Shown here: piece after piece, positions 10,096-21,394 of the stretch
Position numbering within the stretch: the stretch's first letter is position 1
How the letters are laid out: the number at the start of each line of letters is the position of its first letter
Source: Viola odorata
Lineage: Eukaryota > Streptophyta > Magnoliopsida > Malpighiales > Violaceae
DNA: 64,000 nucleotides
Direction: 5' to 3'
Assembly: GCA_963691705.1 (NCBI GenBank)
Contig: OY829542.1
Coordinates: 35,884,579 to 35,948,578, forward strand
Position numbers and translations under genes: made by a program
The notes under the pieces: model-generated
Seen by the model: only the letters and a program-made list of their open reading frames with translations
What the model was told of the DNA's origin: nothing
The model's database searches: none

Positions 10096-12013
10096 CTAGG
10101 TTGGGTCATAGACAACGAGGGGAGTCGAGGATTGACTTGCTGCATTCTGCCCTGGCCTAGCTGCTTCCGCATCGCGCTCTTGCTTTTCGGGGGCTCGATG
10201 CGCGGCATTGGCGTCGGGGTCTGAAAGATCTGGGTAGTCAAAAATTCCACCATTCTTGGTCCCGAAAACCTTCTCCGAAGCTGGGGCACAACCTGGATAA
10301 AAACTCAAAACACCCCTTATGATGCATAAATGACCCATGACATCCAAGGTCCGGATATCCAGATCCTTGAATGCTAGGGGCTCAGAAAGATTACAATCAT
10401 ACAGGTTAAGTTTTCTCTTCTTGACAGCAAGCAAGGAGATAAGGGATCCAAAAATAGGCCCACGACCACCATTCAATACATGCAAAATACCCGAAGCTAC
10501 CCAAAAACCAAGATTGACCCTACGTTTGTGCTTCATGCACCATAGAAAGAAAAGTTCCTGCACAGATAGCTGCCCGGACGAACCAAATCGTGCTGAAAAG
10601 GTGAGGGCTAGATATCTGTGTAGGATACGCAAAGCAGGATCAAGGATTTCGTGGGCTTTACTACCTTTAGTGTCATACTTAATATCATTTTTACCAGTGA
10701 GCTCACGAAAAGCAGCAGTAGCATCAAAAACAGCAGGTATAACAGTCAAGGCATTTTTATAACGAGGGGTACTCAACTCATCATCATTAACAAAACCTAA
10801 CCAACAATTAAATTCTCCTAGAGTTAGGTGTTCCCATTTGTTAGCTAGCTTAAAGTTGATAAGACCAGGGGTGGAAGAATTTGGACCGACCTTGCCCTTG
10901 GGCCTAAATGTGCCCTCTACCCAAAAAGTAGTGAAAAACTCAAGGGAAAGCTCAACAAAGGTTGGATGTTCCAAATAGAACAGAGACTCCCAACCGATGT
11001 TGGCTACATACTCCCTGATCCTAGACTCAATACCCATTTTAGCAAGAAAATCAAAATCCAGGCGCGCACAAGAGCTAACGCCTTTGGAATTCAGCATGCT
11101 CAACTTATCTAGGGATGGCTTATCATTAAACACAATCCATTCATGGGGTGAAGAAAGGTCAGAAGTCACCTGTTGGGCGTTCGATTTGAGGGCTGATGAA
11201 GGTGCAGGGGTCTCGGCCTCGACATCGTCATCCGTTTTGAGGGCTCGAAACTTCTTGGATGTCGAGGGCTTGACGGTAGTGGAAGATGAAAGTTTCCTCT
11301 TCTGCCCCACTGGTGTCTCGGCTGCAGCTGGCCATTCCGCTTTGGCCGGAACTTTGGATTTGCCCTTTTTGGCTGCTGATGCTGCTGCTTGTTTCTTCTT
11401 CTCTTCCTCTTCCTCTTCCCGAGCTTCCTGGTCCTGGAGATCTTCCTCTTCTTCGTTCCCTCCGCTGCTCTCAGCTTCTCCACTTTCTCCAGTTCCTTCC
11501 TCCATAGCTTCGGGGTCTTCGTTCTCCTGGCCTAAATGAGTCTCAACTTGCTCATCCATAGCCTCGGCATCTTCATCGGAGATGAGGATGTCCTTGAGGA
11601 CTTGCTCCGCTGTCAAAACAGGCTGGGGAGATAAAAAACGGAAAAACTGCCGCGTCAAGAGGTGACTGCTTGGCAGAGGCGGACTGCTTCTTGGGCTTAG
11701 ATCTGGCAGTGGACGATCCGGGAGGGAGCTTCACCACACGGCCACCTCTAGTGGTTGTGGTGGTAGGAGGAACAGACCCTGTGATTTCCAGCTCGTAATC
11801 CACCGGTGTAAACTCTCGTGGCTGCTCAACGGCTGCAGGTGAGAACGGCTGAGGGGAGGGAAGGGGACGTGGGTCGTTTGATGGTGGTGTTGCGGTTTTG
11901 TATGAAGCTGAGTTAGGGGTAGCGGACTGTGACCTAGATCTGGAAGGAACAGGACTGGAGGTGTCCACGGGCTTTGCGCTTTTGCGGGCTGGCTTTTTAG
12001 TTTTAGGTGCCAT
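10096..12013 (-). pseudogene. Element B accessory ORF, ATHILA ORF-1-like, split by one frameshift
   Basis: Starts MAPKTKKPARK (ATG at 12013-12011) and would encode roughly 640 residues. Order: basic N-terminus; Ser/Pro-rich segment (VDTSSPVPSRSRSQSATPN); Glu/Asp-rich acidic stretch; then a C-terminal half with ESLFYLEHPTFVELSLEFFT, EHLTLGEFNCWLGF, DPALRILHRYLALTF and LFFLWCMKHKRRVNLGFWVA, ending VVYDPT. That half resembles the family usually annotated as ATHILA ORF-1 or plant transposon protein (named from memory). Compared with G, B has one extra base at 11640-11641 that splits the frame. Function is unknown. The basic and acidic parts suggest a nuclear protein, which is inference. Confidence 0.8.
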
Positions 12014-12558
12014 GGAAGGTGGAAGAAAGATAGTGAAGTGAAGAAGATGGTAGTGGAGAGATTGGTAGGGTTGCGTGTTTGGTGAGGGAAATAGGGTGAA
12101 AGTGATGGGTTTGGAAGTGATGAGTGAAAAATAAGGTGGGAGAGAGAGTAAAATCGCAGCTTGCAATAAATGGTACAACTTTACTCTTAATGAGGCCTGC
12201 GCCTTCTGCGGTTTGGCAGGCCACGCGTCATCTTGGGGGTGGAGCACGTTGATCCGTGCGTACCTCAACTGCCAAAAAAAGGATAGCCAATTTTAAATTT
12301 CAAAAAGGCAGTTGGTACAAATAGAGATATGGACAAAAAGAGAGAATAAAGGTGAGTTAATGTTAATTAAAAAGAATAAAATCCTAGGGAAAGGGAAAGG
12401 TAAAGGATAATTACAATAAATAAAACAAAATCAAATAAAAGCAGAGAATCTGAAAAGATATCAGAAAAGATAAGGGAGAGAGAAAGGGTGCGGATGGCGT
12501 GTAGAATGCCTCCAATGTGGTCTATTTATGCGTCGGGACCTCGACGTTCAACACGAAT
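12014..12558 (-). other. Spacer between gag-pol and accessory ORF of element B
   Basis: About 545 bp without a credible ORF. Just upstream of the accessory ATG the minus strand is strongly pyrimidine-rich, like a 5' UTR. It matches 63051-63611 in element G. How the accessory ORF is expressed (splicing, internal promoter or reinitiation) cannot be seen from the sequence. Confidence 0.6.
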
Positions 12559-15500
12559 CTAGGTCTGGGAAGGTGGCACGTCCACCATGGCCTCTTCAAC
12601 TGTCGAGGGCTGAAATCCTTCGTAGAAGGGTTTAACGCGTTGACCATTGACCTTAAAGATAATTCCTGTTGTTGGATTTTGGATCTCTACCGCCCCATGG
12701 TCGTAAACTGTCGTGACCACGAAAGGTCCTAACCATTTGGATTTTAATTTCCCAGCAAAGAGGCGTAGGCGCGAGTTATAGAGCAACACTTGCTGTCCAA
12801 CTACAAAGTTTTTGGGACGAAGGTGACGGTCATGGAAAGCTTTGGTTTTGCCCTTGTAGAGTAGGGCATTTTCATAAGCATCGTCGCGCAATTCTTCCAG
12901 CTCTTGGATCTGCAAACGGCGGTGCTGGTTTGCGAGGCCCAGATCTGTATTCACTTTTCGGATGACCCAGAATGCTTTATGCTCTATCTCTACTGGAAGA
13001 TGGCATGGTTTTCCATAAACAAGTCTGTATGGGGTCATTCCTATCGGGGTCTTGAAAGCTGTTCGGTAGGCCCAGAGGGCATCATCTAATTTCAAGCTCC
13101 AGTCTTTTCGGGACTGGCTGACAGTCTTCTCAAGGATGGATTTGATCTCACGGTTCGAGACCTCGGCTTGTCCGTTGGTCTGAGGGTGATAGGCAGTGGA
13201 AGTTCTATGGTGGACTCCATATTTTGCTAAGAGCGAGGTCACGACACGGTTGCAGAAGTGGGTGCCTCTATCACTGATGAGGGCTCTAGGGGTGCCAAAC
13301 CGATTGAAGATATGGGTACGAAGAAAGTTCACAACCACCTTAGAATCATCCGTCCGAGTGGCTTTGGCTTCTACCCATTTGGAAACATAATCGACTGCTA
13401 GAAGGATATAGATATTGCCAAAAGAGTTGGGAAAGGGACCCATGAAGTCGATACCCCATATATCGAAGATCTCGCAAGTGATGATGTTAGTCAAGGGCAT
13501 CTGATTTCTGGCCCCTATATTTCCAGTGGCCTGACATCGGGGACACGAAGCGCAATACATGTAACTGTCCTTGAAAATGGTTGGCCAATAAAGGCCAGCT
13601 TCTAGGACTTTCAGGGCAGTTTTCTTGGCCGCGAAATGTCCTCCTTCAGAATGACAGAATTTAAGGATCGAGGGCACCTCATCCATGGTCACACATCTTC
13701 GAATTATTTGGTCCGAGCAATGTTTCCATAAATAGGGGCTGTCCCAAATGTAGTATTTGGCTCGCCTTCTGATTTTGTTGCATTCGGAAGGGGAGGCATC
13801 GGCTGGAAAAGTTTCAGTGGCACAAAAGTTTGCAATATCTGAGAACCAAGGGGAATAGACAGCTTGGGCTAGACATAGTCGCTCGTCTGGAAAAGTATCT
13901 CGGATGGGTTCAAGCGAATTATTTGCTTGGGCCGGAAGTCTGCTCAAGTGGTCTGCCACAAGATTTTCTTTTCCCGCTTTATCTTTGATAGCTATGTCAA
14001 ACTCTTGTAAAAGCAAGATCCATCGAATAAGTCGTGGCTTGGCATCTGCTTTGGTCAGCAAGCACCGAAGGGCAGAATGATCCGAATAGATGAGGACATG
14101 AGTGCCTAGGAGATATTGCCTGAACTTGTCTAGGGCATAGACAACAGCCAGGAGTTCCTTTTCTGTGGTTGTGTAATTCTGCTGGGCTGGGTCTAGTAGT
14201 TTGGAAGCATAATAAATCACATGGGTCTCTTTCTCCTTCCTCTGACCCAAGACGGCGCCCAGGGCTTGATTGCTGGCGTCACACATGACCTCGAAAGGTA
14301 ATGTCCAGTCGGGGGCACGAATGATCGGGGCCGAGATAAGTTTTTTCTTGAGAAGTTCAAAAGCGTCTTTGCACGCCTCATTAAAATCAAAGATCGTGTC
14401 TTTCTGGAGCAAGCGACACATTGGTTGAGCGACTTTGGAAAAATCCTTGATAAATCGTCTGTAGAATCCGGCGTGGCCTAGAAAAGATCTCACATCTCTG
14501 ACACAAGAAGGATAGGGCAGGGACTCTATCACTTCGATTTTTGCTTTGTCGACCTCAATCCCTTTGGCTGATATAACATGGCCTAGCACCAGGGCTCGAT
14601 CCACCATAAAGTGGCATTTCTCAAAATTCAGGACAAGGTCTACCTCTATGCAGCGCTCTAAACATTTCTTCAGATTGCTCATGCATTCGTCAAAGGAATT
14701 TCCATAGACGGTGAAGTCATCCATGAAGACCTCGATTCTGTCTTCGACTAACTCAGAGAAAATGCTAACCATACAGCGCTGGAAAGTGGCAGGAGCGTTG
14801 CACAGGCCGAAGGGCATGCGTCTATATGCGAAGGTCCCGAAAGGGCAGGTAAAGGTAGTCTTTTCCTGGTCTTCAGGAGCGACCGGGATCTGGTGGAAAC
14901 CAGAGTAACCGTCTAGGCAGCAATAGTGGGTCTTTCCTGCGAGACGTTCCAGCATCTGATCGATGAAGGGCAAGGGGAAATGGTCTTTTCTAGTGGCAGC
15001 ATTCAGTCGGCGGTAATCGATGCACACTCTCCACCCATTCTGGATCCGGGTAGGAATGGATTCGCCATCTTGGCTGGTGATGATTGTGAGGCCTGTTTTC
15101 TTGGGCACGACCTGGATAGGGCTGACCCAAGGGCTATCTGAGATGGGGTAGATAACTCCTGCGTCTAGCAACTTAAGAATTTCTTTCTTCACCACTTCCA
15201 TCATAGGCGGGTTAAGGCGTCTCTGGGGCTGGCGAATGGTCTTGCTTGCATCTTCTAGGTGGATGTGATGAGTGCACAATGCTGGGGATAGACCTTTGAT
15301 GTCTGCAATGGTCCATCCTATGGCTTGTCTGAAGTTTTTCAGCAAAGAAAGCAGTTGGGACTCTTCGAGGTCTCGAAGCTTGTTGGAGATGATAACAGGT
15401 AGAGAGTTATCGGGACCCAGATAAGCATACTTTAGATGAGAAGGTAAAGGTTTAAGATCTAGGGCTGGAGCCTGATCAACTAATGGAATTAATTTAACAT

Positions 15501-18147
15501 GGCCTTCGTAGTCAGGGGACTGCGCTGGTTGCTCATACTGAGTGACAGGGCATTCTTCTAGGTCAGCGACGACAGAGTATAACTCAGATGGAATGGAAAT
15601 TGTCGAGGCCACGACATCTAGAAGAGCGGGTGTCAGACTCCTGTCAAGGGCAAAATGCAAGGGGTCAGTAGAATATATTTCATCAATTTCTCCTACAAGG
15701 GGATCAACAATATCAATATAATTCACACTAGAAAATTCAGAAGGGTATCGTATGGCCTCTAGCATATTGAATTTGATGATCTCTCCATCAAATTCGAGAG
15801 AAATGATGGCATCATGAACATCAATCTTGGCTCGGGCCGTGGCCAGAAATGGACGGCCTAGAAGAACATCAGTGGACTTGGTGGAGTCCTCATTTTCCAT
15901 TGCAATTACGTAGAAATCAGCAGGGAACAAGAATTCTCCCACTTGGACTAGAACATCTTTGATAATCCCTTCGGGGTAGATGATGGAACGATCCGCGAGC
16001 TGGATAGCCAGGTCTGTGGGAACTAGAGGTTCGAGACCTAGACTGTTGTAGATTATCAAGGGCATCACATTGATTCCTGCGCCGAGATCACACATGGCTT
16101 TTCCAATATCAACTGTGCCTATTCGACAAGGGATAATGAACATGCCCTGGTCTTTGCATTTTGGAGGAATTCTGCTTTGGATGTGCGCGGAAGCACTGGC
16201 TCCTATGCTGATCTTGTTGACTTCAGCGAACTTGTTTTTGTTAGTGCACAGTTGCTTCAAGAATTTGGCATAGCGAGGGACATTTTTCACGGCCTGGAGG
16301 AGAGGAATATTGACAACCACTTTACTGAACATCTCAAAGATATCTCGGTCTTCCTTATCTTTCTTGGCCTTGACCAATCTATGAGGGAACGGGGGCTCGA
16401 GAATCTTATGGATGTATTCTTGAGTAAATTCTGGCGGGTTTGGGTCATTTCGTGGTGAACCTCTCGGAGAGCGGATTCTATCCTCTTTGACTTCCACGAA
16501 TCTAGGGACTTTGGGAAGTTTAGTTCTGGGTTTGGGTCGAATCTCGGCCTCGGGTGTATTTTCAGCATCGGGGGCTGGAGGCTCAGGTGAGTTCAAGGTC
16601 ATTCCACTACGCAGAGTCAATGCGTAGACATTGTGCTTTGGATTTACTTCTGTTTGAGGTGGCAATCTGCTATGGTTTGTTACTTCCTGGAGTTGGGCAG
16701 TCAGATTGCGCATCTGCTTTTTGAGATCATCGATTTCTTTTTGCTGTTCGGGGTTCCTAGGTATTTCAGCTTTCGGGGGCTGGATAAAAGTCTGATCTGG
16801 AGGTTGGACAAAGGTTTGATCCTGAGGAGGTTGGCGTTGGTACTGCTGTTGATGATACGTGGGTCGAGGTCTGAAGTTTGGCATGTTAGGCGGGGGGTTT
16901 CCATATGGATTCTGGGGTGGTTGGTGGCTAGGTCCCGAAAATTGATTGTTTGGTACCCACCCTAGATTTGGCTGTTTCCACCCTTGGTTGTAATTTTGAG
17001 CATATTGGACTGGAATGAATTGACTAGCAGCATTTACTTGAATTTCTTCTGGAATGTGGGGGCATGCATCAGTGGCATGATCCACGAAATTGCATATTTG
17101 GCAAGCTTTGACAGGTGTGGGTTGTGATGTTATGAAATTCTGAAACATCCCCGTAAGGGACGATATCTGTTTCTGAAGGGCTGCTACTTGGACCTCCTGG
17201 CCTGGATTGTTGGTAAGGTCATCAGAGGCATTCTTGGCCATGAGCTCTATCGTAGCTCGAGCTGCTTTCGGGGTCAAGGCAGTCAGGGAACCATTGGCAG
17301 CTGCATTTAGCAATGCCTTGTCATGAGGTTGGAGGCCTTCACAAAAGTACTGAACAAGAGCGTGTTCGGTAAGGTTGTGGGCTGGGCAATTAGACTGCAT
17401 CTTCTGAAATCTTTCGTAGTACTGGGCCAGGGTTTCCTCTTTCTTCTGAACTATGGAAACTAGTTGCTTGCGTGTAGTGTTAGAGATAGAAGTAGGGTAG
17501 TACTTTTCAGTGAAGATTTTTGACATATCCGCCCAAGAGCGAATAGATCTTGCTGGAAGGTCATAATACCAATCAAGGGCATCATCTTTGAGAGACCACT
17601 GGAATGCGCGAAGCTTGGCTTGCTCAATACTGACGTTAGCAGGTTTCATGGCCTCGCAAATTGAATGGAGCTGTTGGAGGTGATGAAGGGCATTCTCCTT
17701 GGCTACCCCCCAAAAGATAGGCAGATGATGAAGTACGACTGACTTAAGAGTCCAGTCATGGGGGACGTTAGGCCAGTCAATGCAGCTGCTTGCCATATCG
17801 GGAGTTGCATGGAAGTTGTCAATAGTTTGTTGGTCTGGTATTGGTGGTGGTGGTGGGTTCTCATGACGATCTTGGTTGTCATGATTGTTGTGGTCGGCTA
17901 GATCAGCCATTTCAAGTAAATCGAGATGGTCTGGTGGGATTTGGTGTTGGTTGTCGTGAAGGAAGGTCAGGTCTATGTAATGATGGTGTTCCTGATCAGC
18001 CAAGTTGGTAGGGGATCCGTCGAGGGCAGGATGTGCAATTACTCTACGATGAGCAGATGTTCCTTGGACTTGCCTCCGAAGTCCTCTTTCCGTCTTGGTC
18101 AACTCGAGGTCTAGAGGGAGCAGATCTGGGGCAGACCTCCTGGTCAT
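12559..18147 (-). CDS. Element B gag-pol polyprotein, 1862 aa, intact
   Basis: Single frame from ATG at 18147 ([12 protein letters not shown]), 36 bases after the PBS. Domains by residue: capsid about 110-300; zinc knuckle [14 protein letters not shown] 349-362; coiled, Gln/Pro-rich linker to about 490; aspartic protease around CDLGAGIN 686; reverse transcriptase about 960-1150 with Asp1079 (CCLDGYSGF) and FMDDFTVYG (Asp1143, Asp1144); RNase H with Asp1290, Glu1331 and Asp1356; integrase zinc finger (H1499, H1504, C1535, C1538) and catalytic core Asp1567, Asp1626, Glu1662, giving DD35E spacing; C-terminal GPF(V/M)VTT-type domain to 1862. All catalytic residues are present. It would package, reverse-transcribe and integrate the element. 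No chromodomain is seen, as expected for Athila. Confidence 0.97.
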   Translation of the reverse strand: MTRRSAPDLLPLDLELTKTERGLRRQVQGTSAHRRVIAHPALDGSPTNLADQEHHHYIDLTFLHDNQHQIPPDHLDLLEMADLADHNNHDNQDRHENPPPPPIPDQQTIDNFHATPDMASSCIDWPNVPHDWTLKSVVLHHLPIFWGVAKENALHHLQQLHSICEAMKPANVSIEQAKLRAFQWSLKDDALDWYYDLPARSIRSWADMSKIFTEKYYPTSISNTTRKQLVSIVQKKEETLAQYYERFQKMQSNCPAHNLTEHALVQYFCEGLQPHDKALLNAAANGSLTALTPKAARATIELMAKNASDDLTNNPGQEVQVAALQKQISSLTGMFQNFITSQPTPVKACQICNFVDHATDACPHIPEEIQVNAASQFIPVQYAQNYNQGWKQPNLGWVPNNQFSGPSHQPPQNPYGNPPPNMPNFRPRPTYHQQQYQRQPPQDQTFVQPPDQTFIQPPKAEIPRNPEQQKEIDDLKKQMRNLTAQLQEVTNHSRLPPQTEVNPKHNVYALTLRSGMTLNSPEPPAPDAENTPEAEIRPKPRTKLPKVPRFVEVKEDRIRSPRGSPRNDPNPPEFTQEYIHKILEPPFPHRLVKAKKDKEDRDIFEMFSKVVVNIPLLQAVKNVPRYAKFLKQLCTNKNKFAEVNKISIGASASAHIQSRIPPKCKDQGMFIIPCRIGTVDIGKAMCDLGAGINVMPLIIYNSLGLEPLVPTDLAIQLADRSIIYPEGIIKDVLVQVGEFLFPADFYVIAMENEDSTKSTDVLLGRPFLATARAKIDVHDAIISLEFDGEIIKFNMLEAIRYPSEFSSVNYIDIVDPLVGEIDEIYSTDPLHFALDRSLTPALLDVVASTISIPSELYSVVADLEECPVTQYEQPAQSPDYEGHVKLIPLVDQAPALDLKPLPSHLKYAYLGPDNSLPVIISNKLRDLEESQLLSLLKNFRQAIGWTIADIKGLSPALCTHHIHLEDASKTIRQPQRRLNPPMMEVVKKEILKLLDAGVIYPISDSPWVSPIQVVPKKTGLTIITSQDGESIPTRIQNGWRVCIDYRRLNAATRKDHFPLPFIDQMLERLAGKTHYCCLDGYSGFHQIPVAPEDQEKTTFTCPFGTFAYRRMPFGLCNAPATFQRCMVSIFSELVEDRIEVFMDDFTVYGNSFDECMSNLKKCLERCIEVDLVLNFEKCHFMVDRALVLGHVISAKGIEVDKAKIEVIESLPYPSCVRDVRSFLGHAGFYRRFIKDFSKVAQPMCRLLQKDTIFDFNEACKDAFELLKKKLISAPIIRAPDWTLPFEVMCDASNQALGAVLGQRKEKETHVIYYASKLLDPAQQNYTTTEKELLAVVYALDKFRQYLLGTHVLIYSDHSALRCLLTKADAKPRLIRWILLLQEFDIAIKDKAGKENLVADHLSRLPAQANNSLEPIRDTFPDERLCLAQAVYSPWFSDIANFCATETFPADASPSECNKIRRRAKYYIWDSPYLWKHCSDQIIRRCVTMDEVPSILKFCHSEGGHFAAKKTALKVLEAGLYWPTIFKDSYMYCASCPRCQATGNIGARNQMPLTNIITCEIFDIWGIDFMGPFPNSFGNIYILLAVDYVSKWVEAKATRTDDSKVVVNFLRTHIFNRFGTPRALISDRGTHFCNRVVTSLLAKYGVHHRTSTAYHPQTNGQAEVSNREIKSILEKTVSQSRKDWSLKLDDALWAYRTAFKTPIGMTPYRLVYGKPCHLPVEIEHKAFWVIRKVNTDLGLANQHRRLQIQELEELRDDAYENALLYKGKTKAFHDRHLRPKNFVVGQQVLLYNSRLRLFAGKLKSKWLGPFVVTTVYDHGAVEIQNPTTGIIFKVNGQRVKPFYEGFQPSTVEEAMVDVPPSQT

Positions 18148-18183
18148 ACAAGAAAAACAGAAACAAAATTAGTACCGTTCATA

Positions 18184-18201
18184 TCCCCGGCAACGGCGCC
18201 A
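18184..18201 (-). other. Primer-binding site of element B (tRNA-Asp type)
   Basis: The minus strand reads TGGCGCCGTTGCCGGGGA, a perfect complement to the plant tRNA-Asp 3' end as I recall it, five bases inside the 5' LTR. Confidence 0.93.
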
Positions 18202-18206
18202 AAATT

Positions 18207-19804
18207 TGATCGTCACTCAAATATAATATATTTTCCTGATGCTTAGATGCACAAATAAATGTGTATAGGGGCAAGACAGGGTCGAACCACAGAGATAGAA
18301 GGACAGGTTTGCTAATGAAGATGTATGACAAGGTGATATGCAACAGACCGAATTGTAGTAACACTGGGGGGGGGGGGGGTTTAATGTTGGCTAATAAATT
18401 AACCAACGCAGAGAGGGGGAGCTAACAAAACAGAATTGTAAAGTATTTATCTAGGGCATGAAAGCAAAATGTAATCCAGGGCACGAAATGTAAACACTTC
18501 GAGGGCTAGAAACGTAGTAAAAGAGATATTAATCAGATGAGAATAGATCTTAGCGAAAGGTGTTCCTTTGGGTTGTTTTCTAGGTTGGCTAGTCATGGGT
18601 GCAAAAATGTTCCAGACTCATGTACAGACCTGCTATAGGGACCGCGTTTCCACACCGCATCCCCTACTTACCTTCGTAGCTAGAAGTCACCCCCCGTTTC
18701 CACATATGAGGTGACCTTGACGTTCAGCCATCCTCCCAGCTACTTCCCTTGTCATCAGGAAGCAGCCTTGACCGTCCGGCCTGTCTAGGGCTCGAAGTAG
18801 GGAGGCTAAACTCTGAACGCCCATGAAGGAGAGGTAAGACAGATCTAGGGCGCAATAGCTCAGCTTGTCAGACCCGTATTGCATACCCTAGATGACAGTT
18901 TACCCCTAGGTGAGGCCTCTCGCGCTGCCTCCCCTAGGTGTCTGCTCCAATTCCAGGGCTTCGCGTCAGGTATAACCCTGGAATATGACGTTACTCACGT
19001 AGGCATACTAACAGATGATCAAGCCATTAATATTCCTAAGCAAGCATGGAATTAAATCGGTACATAGTCATGTGAACAAGAGAATATATTAAGCATGCAT
19101 TAGACCTCTTAGCCAAACCTTTTCAACCCATCAAACACCCTTCACTAAGAAGGGTGGTGTTTAGCTACTCATACTATAATATAAACAATAGATATAAGTA
19201 GTCATAAAATAACAAAAGGAAATAGCAAAAGATTAGAAGGAACCGATGGATTAATTAATAATCAAAGGAGAGCTGAATCATAAAGGCTGTTCTTCAAGGA
19301 GAGGAGATTATCCTAAGAGAATGTGTGCTAAAATTAATGTAAGAAAATATCCTTAGGACCAGCCGTCCTTACAAAAACCCTAGCACTATGCTTTTATAGC
19401 CTAATACTAGCTAGGAGACAAAATAGATAAGGGCAATGAGGAGGTGACAGCACATGTCCCTGCAAAAGGAATATTCTGGGATTCCTGCCACGTTGCTGCC
19501 TTCTAGAAGCGCATGGGATTCCGTGCGGATCTTTAAAGATGCTTTCTTTGGAGGAAGATGCGGAGCTGTCGAGACCTAGAGACAGCGCACTGGTCTGGTT
19601 CGCGTCGAGGCCTTGCAAGCATCCTCCCTTCTAGGCCTTGAAGGTGGAATTCCTCAGAATTGCTCCGAAATTGCTTCTTTTCGCTCTTTTCCCTCTTTTG
19701 GTGTCATTCTGCAAATAAGATCGTAATAAGGGTCAAACGGCAACATGAAGCCCCCGAAAAGGCTACAACAGAGGGTAAAATCTAGGTCATGAAGCATGCT
19801 ATCA
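18207..19804 (-). repeat. Element B 5' LTR (1598 bp)
   Basis: Second copy of the 1.6-kb LTR, TG...CA, next to the PBS. Differences seen from the 3' LTR: four single-base changes and a G tract of 14 instead of 12 at 18366-18379. On the minus strand it drives transcription towards gag. Confidence 0.96.
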
Positions 19805-19809
19805 GACAG
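19805..19809. repeat. Target-site duplication GACAG, right copy (element B)
   Basis: Matches 6668-6672. The sequence after it continues element H. Confidence 0.95.
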
Positions 19810-19898
19810 CGCGGGATCTGACTCTGAGGCCATAACCCTTCTAGCTTCGGGGAGGAAGGAGCTTGGTTATTAAGGATGCTCACTTAATAGAACCAACA

Positions 19899-19916
19899 CT
19901 CTCAATGAAAGCACCA
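19899..19916 (-). other. Primer-binding site of element H
   Basis: The minus strand reads TGGTGCTTTCATTGAGAG three bases inside the LTR end. This PBS type is common in plant gypsy elements; I do not assign the tRNA. Confidence 0.7.
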
Positions 19917-19919
19917 ATT

Positions 19920-20480
19920 TGATAAGAATTTGTCTTCTGCCGAAGGATATATGGAGAAAGTGGTCCTCTCAGATCAGTGCCCACGGCGGTCCGCAGTACC
20001 TGCAATACGCCGGAGGGGGTCTTCGGCGGAAACACTCCGATGCTTAAGTCAGTATGTGTAGTGAATTTGGCAGAGCTTGGGCCAGTAATTCGTGCTTACC
20101 TTCCTCCTTTGTGGGGGAGGTATTTATAGATGAAAGAAGCGTTTCCACGCGAATAAGTTTGCTAGGGAGCAACCGGTCCCGTCAGGGGCAGGGGTTTGCC
20201 CATGTTGTGGTATACCGTCAGGGCGGTGCATGGAGACATGGTTGTTACCCAGGCGAGGTAACGGTTGGTGCGTTTCCCTTGGGGTGGGATGACACCTCTG
20301 GTTGTCCAGAAGGTGGATGTGGGGACCCCCCCTTTTCCTGATGTCAGCTCTCCTAGCGTTAACCTCTTAATGGGGGAGATGACAGCCTCGACCCTACCGT
20401 GGAGGTAGGAACAGTGGTTCCGATCTTTCAATGCTGGATAAGAGACGGAAATACCCTTGTCGTTAGGTGGATTGTTATCA
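19920..20480 (-). repeat. Element H 5' LTR (561 bp)
   Basis: Bounded by TGATAA and TTATCA, a 6-bp inverted terminal repeat, with the PBS adjacent. A minus-strand TATA-like TCTATAAATACC lies near 20122-20133. Its partner 3' LTR is lost. H sits about 35 bp inside element I, just past the PBS of I. The right-hand boundary is inferred from the terminal repeat, because no second LTR copy exists. Confidence 0.72.
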
Positions 20481-20502
20481 AATCCCAACCTTAAACGCCT
20501 TT

Positions 20503-20514
20503 GCTCCGCTACTA
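20503..20514 (-). other. Primer-binding site of element I
   Basis: TAGTAGCGGAGC on the minus strand, one base from the TGGTAGCGGAGC of D, E and F, with the same 2-base spacer to the LTR. Confidence 0.7.
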
Positions 20515-20516
20515 AC

Positions 20517-21394
20517 TGATACGATCCTAGGAGCGTAGGATGCACTCGATGACGATCTAGTTCAAGGATTTGATTTCTTGTACGCAACGGAAGACTTTAA
20601 TTCAACAAGTACGAACTTAGACCTGAACTCAACCTAATCGATTTCAAGTGAGGATCTTGAATCGAATTTCTAGACCTGAACTCAACCTGTGAGAACCAAC
20701 CTAGTGGAAACGACTCAATGGGGCTTTGGATCTTCGGGTTTTACTTGCAACGACTAGAGCTTGCGGACTACTAGAAGGAACAAGTGTTCAACGTATGAAC
20801 AATGGGCAGAAATTTGAGAAGACACAGTCTTGTTTTTATCAAAAATAACAGCCACCTTATTATAAAATCAAGGCTTCCTTTATATAGGAAAACCCTAAAA
20901 TCCTTACAATAGAAATCCTTCCTCTATTTAAACTTCTAATTAAGTAATTAAATAAACTAATTATAGAAACAAATAAAGCTAATTTAATTGAGTCATAAAA
21001 TACTAATTAAATATAGAAAATTATGAAATAAAAGTCTTTGAAGTTTCCTTGCACATCACAAAACAGAACCTTCCTTCTTGACAGCTAAAAATGCCTCCAG
21101 AACCAGTCCTTGGCGGCATGCTGCTAGTGGCTTAGCGGCATGCCGCTAAGCACTGCCCAAAACTCGTTCGAAATCACCTCCTTGGCGTTCACACTGTGCA
21201 ATAAAATGTCGACTAGCATTACATTTGATCCACCCATCCGATTGGGCTGAAATTTATCGCAAGAGAAAGCTAACATCTTGAAGTTTCCATAAAGCCTTTG
21301 TGCTCTCAAATCGGACGCCATTTGCTTATCCATATGCTTATTGCGAACATGCTATGCGATTCTGACTTGTATAGGTCTGATTGGGTTCATATCA
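20517..21394 (-). repeat. Element I 5' LTR (about 878 bp)
   Basis: In + view it starts TGATACGATCCTAG and ends near GGGTTCATATCA. A minus-strand TATATAAAGG lies near 20877-20886. A shared block (TTTCAGCCCAATCGGA on the minus strand) ties it to the longer LTR of E. The far end is inferred from the TATCA terminus only. It holds the perfect 20-bp palindrome at 21131-21150. Confidence 0.65.
21131..21150. repeat. Perfect 20-bp palindrome CTTAGCGGCATGCCGCTAAG
   Basis: Read directly: the sequence equals its own reverse complement. A partial second copy (GGCGGCATGCTGCTAG) lies immediately upstream at 21113-21127. It is located in the U3 side of the I LTR. Confidence 0.9.

Larger units (their letters stand above)
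6673..19804 (-). mobile_element. Element B: complete young Athila-type Ty3/gypsy retrotransposon
   Basis: A full element of 13,132 bp: two LTRs (6673-8268, 18207-19804), PBS, one intact gag-pol frame, an accessory ORF between integrase and 3' LTR, and a perfect TSD. My base-by-base comparison found four substitutions plus a 12-versus-14 G tract between the LTRs, about 0.25% divergence. At commonly used plant rates this is of the order of 0.1 million years. The accessory ORF carries one frameshift, but gag-pol is uninterrupted, so B could be or recently was autonomous. Confidence 0.97.
4753..20480 (-). mobile_element. Element H: truncated Tat-type Ty3/gypsy element, split by element B
   Basis: Minus-strand element in two blocks, 19805-20480 and 4753-6672, separated by the clean insertion of element B at the duplicated site GACAG. 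It retains a 5' LTR, a PBS and a degraded gag. Everything past gag (protease, RT, integrase, 3' LTR) is missing: at 4753 the sequence switches directly into element A. The capsid and the CxFHxxxGHxTxxC-type motif are characteristic of the Tat group. Confidence 0.8.
20481..21394 (-). mobile_element. Element I: remnant of a CRM-like element (5' LTR, PBS, start of leader)
   Basis: The minus strand reads LTR, two bases, a TAGTAGCGGAGC PBS, then GCAAAGGCGTTTAAGG, which matches the post-PBS leader of element E. The rest was replaced: element H begins directly after this leader. It belongs to the E/I LTR family by LTR ends, PBS and leader. Confidence 0.75.

Noticed and set aside
11166..11539. Overlapping open frames on both strands across the accessory ORF of B
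   Set aside because: They are frame shadows of the acidic, low-complexity part (GAA/GAG-rich) and are not conserved in G.
12519..12536. TATA-like sequence (minus) between pol and the accessory ORF of B
   Set aside because: Not conserved at the matching place in G, so an internal promoter is unsupported.
20054..20587. ORFs within the H LTR
   Set aside because: They lie across the LTR and the boundary with I, without protein similarity.
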